Positions 6,921-11,433 of a DNA stretch of 11,433 nucleotides are shown here, one piece after another. The translations under genes were made by a program, and so were the position numbers. The DNA is taken from positions 1-11,433 of the forward strand of contig DATBKE010000155.1 in NCBI GenBank assembly GCA_036556085.1, in the 5' to 3' direction. The notes under the pieces were generated by a model. The model worked only from the letters and a program-made list of their open reading frames with translations. It searched no databases and was not told the origin of the DNA. This DNA comes from JACCTH01 sp036556085. GTDB taxonomy: Bacteria; Actinomycetota; Acidimicrobiia; Spongiisociales; ZC4RG35. How positions within the stretch are numbered: the first letter of the stretch is position 1; each line of letters opens with the position of its first letter.

Positions 6921-7257
6921 CTCTTTCCTCCTTCTCTTTGAGTTCTTCCAACACCTCGTCCAAGGCATCGAATCGTTCGTTCCACGTCCGTTCGTATTCA
7001 CGAACCCAGTCGTGAATGGGCTGCAGGGGCCGGCCGTTGAGCCGGTAGACCCTTTGCCGCCCTTCCTCCCGTACTTCCACCAGACCCACCTCCCGAAGGA
7101 CCTTTAGGTGCTTCGACACCTGCGGCTGGGCCAGCTCGAGTTCGAGCACCAGATCGTTGACCGGGCGCTCGCCAGTGGCGAGGACATCCAGGATCTGGCG
7201 CCGCCGGGGCTCTGCCACTGCGTTGAAAGCATCGGTGGTGGTCGCTGCTCGAGCCAT
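6901..7257 (-). CDS. ArsR-family winged-helix transcriptional repressor (first copy)
   Basis: This 118-residue winged-helix DNA-binding protein begins with the family pattern FNAVAEPRRRQILDVL (residues 11-26). The recognition helix is about residues 44-55 (QPQVSKHLKVLR) and the beta wing about 61-73 (EVREEGRQRVYRL). It contains no cysteine, so it does not carry the CxC metal site of arsenic or cadmium sensors. It more likely belongs to the metal-independent ArsR group that precedes SRPBCC/AHSA1 genes. The C-terminus is a charged helix rich in Glu and Lys. It heads a two-gene operon, overlapping the SRPBCC gene by 20 bases. A near-consensus promoter lies immediately upstream and contains a palindrome, so self-repression is likely. 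Confidence 0.95.
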   Translation of the reverse strand: MARAATTTDAFNAVAEPRRRQILDVLATGERPVNDLVLELELAQPQVSKHLKVLREVGLVEVREEGRQRVYRLNGRPLQPIHDWVREYERTWNERFDALDEVLEELKEKEERDGNSGK

Positions 7258-7263
7258 CGGGGA

Positions 7264-7291
7264 ATTATATACCTATATAGGAATATGTCAA
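7264..7291 (-). promoter_or_regulatory. Near-consensus sigma70-type promoter of the first arsR, leaderless
   Basis: On the minus strand, TTGACA (7291-7286) and TATAAT (7269-7264) are separated by 16 bases. Both hexamers match the consensus perfectly. Six bases then separate the -10 box from the ATG at 7257, so transcription would start at or within a base of the start codon. This predicts a leaderless mRNA. No Shine-Dalgarno is possible in that layout. Confidence 0.85.
7267..7286. promoter_or_regulatory. Palindromic operator inside the arsR promoter
   Basis: A 20-bp inverted repeat (ATAT-A-CCTATATAGG-A-ATAT) is symmetric except for one A/A pair. The central CCTATATAGG is a perfect 10-bp palindrome. 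It spans the region between and partly over the -35 and -10 boxes, so a bound dimer would block RNA polymerase. The likely ligand is the ArsR protein encoded directly downstream; that assignment is inference from position. Confidence 0.75.
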
Positions 7292-7322
7292 CTCCGGCTT
7301 GCTCTCGGGAGCGCACGAATCG

Positions 7323-7865
7323 TTAGGAGGCGGTCTCCATCAACTCGCCGAGTCGCCGGACTGTGTTGGAGTTGCGAATCGTCATCCCCCGGTAGAGGTC
7401 GGTCCCGATCATCTTTTGCAGGCGACTACGGCCGACGTTTGACCGATCGATTCGCCAGATGACGGCGCCGGGGACATAGACCACGTCCTCGATCTCGGGT
7501 TTCCAGTTCAGCTCGTCGAGAACGTCCTTCTTGTCGAAGGACTCCCAGAGGAAGAAGACATCGCATCTCATCGCGGAGTCGTTGGTCCAGGAATCGGGCA
7601 AGGCCTTGAGTATCTTCTTGATCGTTGGTTGGTCGCGGATCAGCACCTTGATGGGGAATCCGAAGTCGGCCTCGATGGCTTGCTCCAGCCTCTTCGTGAG
7701 GGTGGCGGGCTTGCGGCGCTTGTCGCTAAAGACGACGTTGCCGGAGTTGATGTAGGTGGTGACATTCTCCATCCCGACGGCCTCGAACGTGGCCTTGAGT
7801 CGCGCCATCTCCATTTTGTTCTTGCCCCCGACGTTGATTCCCCGCAATAGCGCCACGTAGACCAC
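7323..7865 (-). CDS. DUF1697 family protein
   Basis: This 180-residue protein starts with the DUF1697 signature (MVYVALLRGINVGGKNKM) and continues with LKATFEAVGMENVTTYINSG and NVVFSD. Later family-like segments are the IKVLIRD strand and the C-terminal RNSNTVRRL, which resembles the family's R-N-x-N-T-x-x-K/R-L motif. The biochemical function of the family is not established. The start is a GTG at 7865, 5 bases after the stop of the DinB-like gene, so the two form an operon on the minus strand. No clear Shine-Dalgarno precedes it, and translational coupling to the upstream gene is likely. Its stop is 31 bases from the divergent end of the arsR -35 box. Confidence 0.92.
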   Translation of the reverse strand: MVYVALLRGINVGGKNKMEMARLKATFEAVGMENVTTYINSGNVVFSDKRRKPATLTKRLEQAIEADFGFPIKVLIRDQPTIKKILKALPDSWTNDSAMRCDVFFLWESFDKKDVLDELNWKPEIEDVVYVPGAVIWRIDRSNVGRSRLQKMIGTDLYRGMTIRNSNTVRRLGELMETAS

Positions 7866-7870
7866 AGCGG

Positions 7871-8365
7871 TTAGTCACGTGGATCGGCAAACTCGAGAAA
7901 CTCGAGCTGTCCCGGTGAGTGACCGGCCCGCGTCAGCAGCGTGGCGGCGTCGCTGAACTGCTGAATCCCATGCCCATAGATATGGAGAAGGAAATACCAA
8001 AGCGGGAGGCCATTTGATTTCTCGACTTCCCAGGGTTCGTTGACCTCACGATCGGACAATCTCTCTAGCCACCCTCGCATTTCGGCTTCGTCCTCGCGCC
8101 AGGCGCTGATCAGCGTGACCAGGTCAGGAAAGTTGGCGGGTTTCAGCTCTGCCTCGGGAGCCCAGGATTCGGGCGGGCTCCCTTGCAAGCGCAGCCGCCA
8201 GCTCCATTCGACGTCGAGCTCGTGGACGAGGGTGGTGCGGAGGTCGCGAATCGTCACCGGCTCCTCCTCGACGAAGGCCTTGGAGGCCTCGGAGGCAGCC
8301 CCCAGGATCTGGTCCCGCATCCAGTAGAGATGATCGAAGAGGAGGTGAACTTCTGCTGCCTGCAT
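7871..8365 (-). CDS. DinB-like four-helix-bundle protein
   Basis: This 164-residue protein is mostly helical and fits the DinB/YfiT-like metalloenzyme superfamily. The likely metal-binding histidines are H48 (LVHELDVEW), H128 (LLHIYGH) and H132, in the spacing expected for the family. Related proteins act as thiol-dependent transferases or are damage-induced proteins of unknown activity; which applies here is not clear. I chose the ATG at 8365, at the start of the first helix (MQAAEVHLLFDHLYWMRDQI). The frame stays open to 8440, but that extension is Arg/Gly-rich and would run into the divergent lyase gene. TATGGT at 8377-8372 lies 6 bases before the ATG, suggesting a leaderless start. It is followed by the DUF1697 gene in an operon. 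Confidence 0.82.
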   Translation of the reverse strand: MQAAEVHLLFDHLYWMRDQILGAASEASKAFVEEEPVTIRDLRTTLVHELDVEWSWRLRLQGSPPESWAPEAELKPANFPDLVTLISAWREDEAEMRGWLERLSDREVNEPWEVEKSNGLPLWYFLLHIYGHGIQQFSDAATLLTRAGHSPGQLEFLEFADPRD

Positions 8366-8371
8366 CAGTCG

Positions 8372-8395
8372 ACCATACCAACGGGTCGGTATCTT
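8372..8395. promoter_or_regulatory. Overlapping divergent -10 boxes with an 18-bp imperfect palindrome
   Basis: The 36-base gap between two divergent start codons holds TATGGT on the minus strand (8377-8372) and TATCTT on the plus strand (8390-8395). Each lies exactly 6 bases before its start codon. An inverted repeat with ATACC/GGTAT arms at 8375-8392 (14 of 18 positions symmetric) overlaps both boxes. No good -35 boxes are seen, so the promoter calls are tentative. Confidence 0.4.
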
Positions 8396-8401
8396 CCTCC
8401 G

Positions 8402-9175
8402 ATGACCTCCCCTACCGACCGCTTTCGCGAGCTCCATCAAACTGGCCTCTTCGTTATGCCGAACCCCTGGGATCTCGGCACCACCAGGCTCTTGGCCGCC
8501 CGCGGCTTTCCGGCCTTGGCAACTACCAGTTGGGGCCTCGCCTTCAGCCTCGGACGTTCCGACTACCAGGTCTCCCGGGAGGAGTTAGTGGCCCATACCG
8601 CCATGATCGCCGGCGCGGTGGATCTGCCCATCAACGTCGATGCCGAGCGACTCTTTCCGAACGAACCGGGTGGCGTGGCCACCACTGTCCGCATGCTGGC
8701 CGAAGCGGGAGCGGCAGGTTGCTCGATCGAGGACTCGATGCCAGCTGACCGAACCATCGACCCGATCGAGGTGGCCGCCGAGGCAGTGGCGGTTGCAGCT
8801 GAGGCGGCTCGAGAGACTGGCCTGGTGCTGACGGCACGGGCGGAGAACGCCTTCTATGGAATCGGCGATATCGACGAAACGATCGCTCGTCTCCAGGCCT
8901 ACGTCGCAGCCGGGGCCGACGTCGCTTACGCCCCCGGCCTAACCGACCCCAACGAGATCGCACGGGTGGTGAACGAGGTTCCGGCACCCATCAACGTCCT
9001 CACCCGTGCCAACGGCCCGTCGGTGAGCGAACTCGCAGCTCTAGGAGTGCGGAGGGTGTCGACCGGAGGCGGGCTCTGCCGTATTGCCATCGCCTCGGTG
9101 GAAAAAGCCCTCGACGATCTCCTCGCTGGCTCAGAGCCAATTCTGCGCGGAATTTCCCGGCCCGAAGACGGATAA
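8402..9175 (+). CDS. Isocitrate lyase / PEP mutase superfamily protein
   Basis: This 257-residue TIM-barrel protein matches the oxaloacetate decarboxylase/PEP mutase-like branch of the isocitrate lyase superfamily. These enzymes form or cleave C-C or P-C bonds next to a carboxylate, using Mg2+. Visible motifs are MPNPWDLGTTRLL (residues 19-31), ALATTSWGLAFSLG (38-51), the metal-site strand NVDAE (78-82), GCSIEDS (106-112) and LTARAEN (143-149). AYAPGLTDP and LGVRRVSTGGGL follow near the C-terminus. The catalytic KKCGH loop of true isocitrate lyases is absent, so it is unlikely to be a glyoxylate-cycle enzyme. The substrate is uncertain. The ATG at 8402 fits the family N-terminus and lacks a Shine-Dalgarno, consistent with a leaderless mRNA; the frame is open further upstream but overlaps dinB. 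It is divergently arranged with the DinB-like gene. Confidence 0.9.
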   Translation: MTSPTDRFRELHQTGLFVMPNPWDLGTTRLLAARGFPALATTSWGLAFSLGRSDYQVSREELVAHTAMIAGAVDLPINVDAERLFPNEPGGVATTVRMLAEAGAAGCSIEDSMPADRTIDPIEVAAEAVAVAAEAARETGLVLTARAENAFYGIGDIDETIARLQAYVAAGADVAYAPGLTDPNEIARVVNEVPAPINVLTRANGPSVSELAALGVRRVSTGGGLCRIAIASVEKALDDLLAGSEPILRGISRPEDG

Positions 9176-9248
9176 ATCTGCACAGAACTGACGCCGGCGC
9201 CTACAGCGCGGATTTTTCCGCGTCAGCCACGAAGAAATCCGCGCAGAA
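9141..9248. repeat. Cluster of short degenerate repeats at a convergent gene end
   Basis: Related 14-15-base units occur here: TTCTGCGCGGAATTT (9141-9155, inverted), AAATCTGCACAGAA (9174-9187) and AAATCCGCGCAGAA (9235-9248). GCGCGGATTT at 9206-9215 also pairs perfectly over 10 bp with 9235-9244, and 9207-9222 forms a smaller 6-bp hairpin with a TTTT loop. They lie around the stop of the lyase gene and just past the end of the opposing DUF5655 gene, so part of this is probably a bidirectional terminator. Confidence 0.5.
9206..9244. terminator. Possible bidirectional terminator between convergent genes
   Basis: Perfect 10-bp arms at 9206-9215 and 9235-9244 enclose 19 bases. An alternative hairpin of 6 bp with a T4 loop forms at 9207-9222, and a third pairing joins CTGACGC (9188-9194) to GCGTCAG (9220-9226). 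The position between two converging stops supports a termination role. There is no long T-tract on either side. Confidence 0.45.
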
Positions 9249-9249
9249 A

Positions 9250-9666
9250 CTAGGCGCGACCGAACTGGTCGAAGGCTTCGGTGAGCCAGCCCCGCAGCTC
9301 GTCGTCGACCTCGTCGGGCGAGGTCAAATTCACGAAATGAACGATCTTGCGTCCGCTGCCCACCGGCTTGCGCGAGATCCGGGGACTCTGCAGGCGGCGG
9401 GCCAAGGGAAATGAGAGCGCCACCCACTTCGCTTTCGGACGCAACTCGACAAAGCTCCCATCCGACTTGATGAAGAGTCCCACCGACACCGGCTCGACTG
9501 TCATCGGTCCCAGAGATTCCAGGTGAGCGAACACCGCTTCGAAGATGGGGCGCTCCCAGGTCGGTCCGGTCGCGAAATACTCGTCGAGTTCAAGGGCGGG
9601 GGCGCATTCATGCGATTGCCCGGCTCTCCGAAATGATCGACAGCACTCGGGACACGTCCATGCCAT
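9250..9666 (-). CDS. DUF5655 domain protein with N-terminal zinc-ribbon-like motif
   Basis: This 138-residue protein opens with a short C-P-E-C ... S-H-E-C motif (residues 5-21, WTCPECCRSFRRAGQSHEC). That Cys/His pattern commonly precedes DUF5655 domains and probably binds one zinc. The remainder (about 28-135) carries domain-like segments: IFEAVFAHLESLGPMTVEPVS, VGLFIKSDGSFVELRPK, WVALSFPLAR and KIVHFVNLTSPDEVDDELRGWL. Such proteins often occur near predicted transport or stress genes and have no established activity. The gene starts 3 bases after the stop of the upstream SRPBCC gene, with TGAGG just before the ATG, so it is the third gene of the arsR operon. It converges on the lyase gene. 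Confidence 0.88.
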   Translation of the reverse strand: MAWTCPECCRSFRRAGQSHECAPALELDEYFATGPTWERPIFEAVFAHLESLGPMTVEPVSVGLFIKSDGSFVELRPKAKWVALSFPLARRLQSPRISRKPVGSGRKIVHFVNLTSPDEVDDELRGWLTEAFDQFGRA

Positions 9667-9669
9667 GCC

Positions 9670-10149
9670 TCATGATTGTGACTCGTGCAGAGTCATCTCG
9701 CCGCCGTCGGCGTGGGGGTCCGGTCCGGGGTCGTTTCCGGTGGCGGCTACTGCCAACCGGCCGAGATAGTGAAGCCAGCCGTGACGGTGTCGTGCGGACT
9801 CCTCGGCCGACAGACCCTCATGCACCATCCGCAGGAGCGTTCCTTCGCCTTCCGGTTCGAACGTGAAGGTAACGGTGCTGCTCCCGGGCGGGACCGCCTT
9901 TGACCCCTCCCAGCCCCACGTAAAGACCACTCTTTCGGCGGCCCTCACCTCGACGTACCTGCCCCGCGCCAGGTTGGGACCGATCTCAACCTCAAAGACC
10001 CCATCCGCCTCTGGCGCCAGGACGGCACGGTCTCCCATCCAAGTCTGCATCAATAAGGGGTCGACGAAAAACTCGAACACGGTTTCCGGCGCAGCCGCAA
10101 TCAGCACCTCTTCAGTCACCGCCCAGGCTCTAACGGGCTCGCTGGTCAC
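9670..10149 (-). CDS. SRPBCC / AHSA1-type domain protein (second copy)
   Basis: This 159-residue START-like ligand-binding protein has the first strand and helix EEVLIAAAPETVFEFFVDPLLMQTWMG (residues about 13-39). It continues with a GVFEVEIG strand, a RGRYVEVRAAERVVFTWGWEG hairpin, TVTFTFEPEGEGTLLRMVHEGL, and a C-terminal helix containing HGWLHYLGRLAVAATG. It differs substantially from the other SRPBCC protein in the window, so the two are not a recent duplication. The start is GTG at 10149, with AAAGGAA at 10166-10161 about 11 bases upstream. It overlaps the end of the second arsR by 20 bases, the same overlap as in the first pair. The ligand is unknown. Confidence 0.9.
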   Translation of the reverse strand: MTSEPVRAWAVTEEVLIAAAPETVFEFFVDPLLMQTWMGDRAVLAPEADGVFEVEIGPNLARGRYVEVRAAERVVFTWGWEGSKAVPPGSSTVTFTFEPEGEGTLLRMVHEGLSAEESARHRHGWLHYLGRLAVAATGNDPGPDPHADGGEMTLHESQS

Positions 10150-10468
10150 GTTGGCGACGTTCCTTTCGCTCTGCCTCGATCTTCAGCGCCTGCAGTCGTC
10201 CTGGCCAGAACGATTGCAGGTGTTCGATAGCGACCGCCAGCGCTTCTGGTTCGGAGCGATACAGCCGCCGGGCGCCTTTTCGTTCTTCCGACAAGAGCCC
10301 GGCGGACCTCAGCACTCCGAGATGTTGAGAGATCGCCGGCCTCGTGCACCGAAAATGATTCGCGATCTCGCCCGCACTCAGGCTTCGGCTTGCAACCAAA
10401 TGAAGGATGCGTCGCCGGGTCGGATCAGCCAGAGCCCGAAATGTTGTGTCGACATCTGGAATAGTCAT
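10130..10468 (-). CDS. ArsR-family winged-helix transcriptional repressor (second copy)
   Basis: This 112-residue repressor has the family start FRALADPTRRRILHLVA (residues 10-26), a recognition helix at about 42-54 (TRPAISQHLGVLR) and a wing around 61-71 (EERKGARRLYR). It has a single cysteine (Cys41, at the start of the HTH), so a classical ArsR metal site is not present. The C-terminus is a strongly basic helix (EAERKERRQRDQRAR). It heads an operon with the SRPBCC and DUF5655 genes and is divergent from the YCII gene. The 59-base gap holds inverted repeats that may be its operator, so it probably regulates itself and possibly the YCII gene. Confidence 0.94.
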   Translation of the reverse strand: MTIPDVDTTFRALADPTRRRILHLVASRSLSAGEIANHFRCTRPAISQHLGVLRSAGLLSEERKGARRLYRSEPEALAVAIEHLQSFWPGRLQALKIEAERKERRQRDQRAR

Positions 10469-10470
10469 GT

Positions 10471-10502
10471 GATAGCGTCCGCTAACGTAAGTGAAAGCTT
10501 AC
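10471..10502. promoter_or_regulatory. Inverted repeats between the second arsR and the YCII gene, possible operator
   Basis: Two inverted repeats lie in tandem in the divergent gap. TAGCG-TC-CGCTA is at 10473-10484, with an extra matching outer pair at 10471/10486. GTAAG ... CTTAC (10487-10491 and 10498-10502) has a 6-base centre. They lie 3 and 19 bases upstream of the arsR start codon, where an autoregulatory ArsR site is expected. I cannot identify convincing -35 and -10 boxes. Confidence 0.45.
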
Positions 10503-10527
10503 AAGATGTCGGGAGAAAGGAACGTCA

Positions 10528-10863
10528 ATGCCCAAATATGTCGTGCTCTACACGGCTCCGGTCTCAGCGAGTCAGCAGATGGAGAACAACGATCCGGCGA
10601 TGGCAGAACAGGTCATGAAGGCCTGGAACGATTGGTCAGCCGGAGTTGGCCAGGGAATGGTGGATCTGGGCACCCCACTCGGTGGGGGAATGAAAGTCAC
10701 ATCCAGCGGCAGCTCCGAGGCCGGGACTCAGGTCGCTGGATATTCGATAATCAATGCCGACAGCATGGAGAAAGCCATCGGGCATATGAAGGCTCACCCC
10801 CACCTGCAAATGCCGGGAGCATCGATCGAGGTCTACGAGGCATTAGCCGTACCCGGCATGTGA
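10528..10863 (+). CDS. YCII-related domain protein
   Basis: This 111-residue protein is a ferredoxin-like dimeric barrel of the YCII type. It has an initial strand MPKYVVLYTAP, a helix with AMAEQVMKAWNDWSAGVG, a GMVDLGTPLGGGMKV turn region, a strand QVAGYSIINAD, and then SMEKAIGHMKAHPHLQMPGASIEVYEAL. That last segment resembles the 'gy-i-i-a-s-eeA-x-x-x-a-x-x-hP' pattern seen in YCII proteins of actinobacteria. No enzymatic function is known for most members. A good Shine-Dalgarno (AAAGGAA, 10516-10522) precedes the ATG. It is divergent from the second arsR and probably co-transcribed with the next gene, which starts 12 bases after its stop. Confidence 0.88.
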   Translation: MPKYVVLYTAPVSASQQMENNDPAMAEQVMKAWNDWSAGVGQGMVDLGTPLGGGMKVTSSGSSEAGTQVAGYSIINADSMEKAIGHMKAHPHLQMPGASIEVYEALAVPGM

Positions 10864-10875
10864 CGCGATTGCCAA

Positions 10876-11244
10876 ATGGCGCAGAAGAAGGTCACCGCAC
10901 CTGAGGACAAGGTGGTCCTCTATCGCAAGCTTTTGGAAAGCGTTGAGGGGATCGACGCCAAATCCAATTTCGGTTCGGCCTACACCGCTATCAACGGGAA
11001 CATGTACACCATGATCTCCAAGCACGGCGTGGTCGGGATCAGGCTGCCCCCAGCTGATCGGGAGGCATTCTTTGATAAGTACGACACCGAGCTCTTTAGA
11101 GGAGATCCCAGCTGGCCACCGGCCAAGGAGTTCGTGGCCATCCCCGATGAACTGTTGGCCAACACGAAGGCCCTCACGCCCTATCTCGAGAAGAGCCTTG
11201 CGTATGCGAAAAGTTTGAGGCCTAAGCCCAGCAAGTCTCCGTGA
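10876..11244 (+). CDS. TfoX N-terminal domain-like protein
   Basis: This 122-residue protein has the arrangement seen in stand-alone TfoX/Sxy N-terminal domains. It has an initial helix (DKVVLYRKLLESV), a NFGSAYTAINGNMYTMISKHGVVGIRLP sheet resembling the 'G-x-x-f-x-x-n-G-k-m-f-a' motif, a helix DREAFFDKYDTELF and KEFVAIPDELL. A final helix, LEKSLAYAKSLRPKP, resembles the family's 'S-l-x-y-a-x-s-L-p-P-K' end. In enterobacteria full-length Sxy controls competence, but these short versions have no known role. No Shine-Dalgarno is evident before the ATG. It is probably in an operon with the YCII gene. Family assignment is from motif resemblance only. Confidence 0.75.
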   Translation: MAQKKVTAPEDKVVLYRKLLESVEGIDAKSNFGSAYTAINGNMYTMISKHGVVGIRLPPADREAFFDKYDTELFRGDPSWPPAKEFVAIPDELLANTKALTPYLEKSLAYAKSLRPKPSKSP

Positions 11245-11263
11245 TTTCCGTTACGGATTGGAC

Positions 11264-11288
11264 TCACCGCCTGGTCGGCTGGTGGTGA
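11264..11288 (+). terminator. Weak hairpin downstream of the TfoX-like gene
   Basis: TCACCGCC (11264-11271) pairs with GGTGGTGA (11281-11288) over 8 bp including one G-T wobble, around a 9-base loop. It begins 20 bases after the stop codon. No T-tract follows, so termination is only suggested by position. Confidence 0.35.
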
Positions 11289-11433
11289 ATGTGGGAAATA
11301 CCAGGCTCAAAGTTGCCAAAGTGGCCACTGTCGCCTGCGCGGGTCACCCTCCCCTCGGCGTTGACTGAAGCGGTGCCCCGCCGCAGCGCACCCACGAGGC
11401 GAGAGTCATCAGAGTGACGATCAGGGTCACTTC

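Noticed and set aside
6921..7001. N-terminal extension of the first SRPBCC protein
   Set aside because: The extra 27 residues overlap the upstream arsR coding sequence and look out-of-frame. A strong Shine-Dalgarno marks the ATG at 6920.
8183..8401. N-terminal extension of the lyase frame over the DinB-like gene
   Set aside because: The extension is antisense to conserved DinB codons, and the family N-terminus fits the ATG at 8402.
9863..10618. 251-codon plus-strand open frame spanning the second SRPBCC and arsR genes
   Set aside because: It runs antisense to two clearly conserved genes and into the YCII gene. Its composition is low-quality, with no motif.
11344..11433. Possible 3' end of a minus-strand membrane protein running off the window edge
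   Set aside because: About 29 codons with a short hydrophobic stretch (VTLIVTLMTL) are open to the edge, but this is too short to distinguish from chance.

Overview
The window is GC-rich, gene-dense DNA with ordinary bacterial gene organisation. The long B12-dependent ribonucleotide reductase ends in a Cys-rich tail. Around it are many small stress or accessory families (two ArsR plus SRPBCC pairs, DinB, DUF1697, YCII, DUF5655), and several genes appear to lack 5' leaders. Together these suggest an actinobacterium, possibly Acidimicrobiia-like. That placement is inference, because no rRNA or other marker gene is present.

Layout. (1) 3-3653, plus strand: the 3' part of a class II ribonucleotide reductase gene (nrdJ), interrupted at 279-1469 by a 397-residue LAGLIDADG intein. 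The intein sits immediately before the catalytic thiyl-radical cysteine. A perfect 12-bp hairpin (3664-3691) closes the gene. (2) 3724-5571, plus strand: a compact three-gene cluster. Its first gene looks broken by an in-frame TGA at 3934. I read it instead as an intact 240-residue selenoprotein of the iodothyronine-deiodinase/thioredoxin-like group. The TGA falls exactly at the redox position (FGSFT-U-PYC), homology-like sequence continues in the same frame, and a bacterial SECIS-like hairpin with a GGUC apical loop begins directly downstream. It is followed by a 97-residue protein of uncertain family and a LigB/DOPA-type extradiol dioxygenase. (3) 5568-8365, minus strand: an alpha/beta hydrolase that meets the dioxygenase tail to tail on a shared CTAG; an ArsR-SRPBCC pair with a near-consensus promoter, an embedded operator and an apparently leaderless start; then DUF1697 and a DinB-like protein. 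(4) 8402-9175, plus strand: a PEP mutase/isocitrate lyase superfamily enzyme divergent from dinB. (5) 9250-10468, minus strand: a second ArsR-SRPBCC pair followed by a DUF5655 gene. (6) 10528-11244, plus strand: a YCII-domain protein and a TfoX-N-like protein. The last 189 bases hold a weak hairpin and no supported gene.

The most notable content is the candidate selenoprotein with its SECIS, which an automatic caller would split into a 70-residue stub and a 134-residue N-terminally truncated protein. Next are the intein at the reductase active site and the self-contained ArsR promoter-operator. No selenium-incorporation genes (selA, selB, selC, selD) lie in the window, so the Sec reading depends on their presence elsewhere in the genome.
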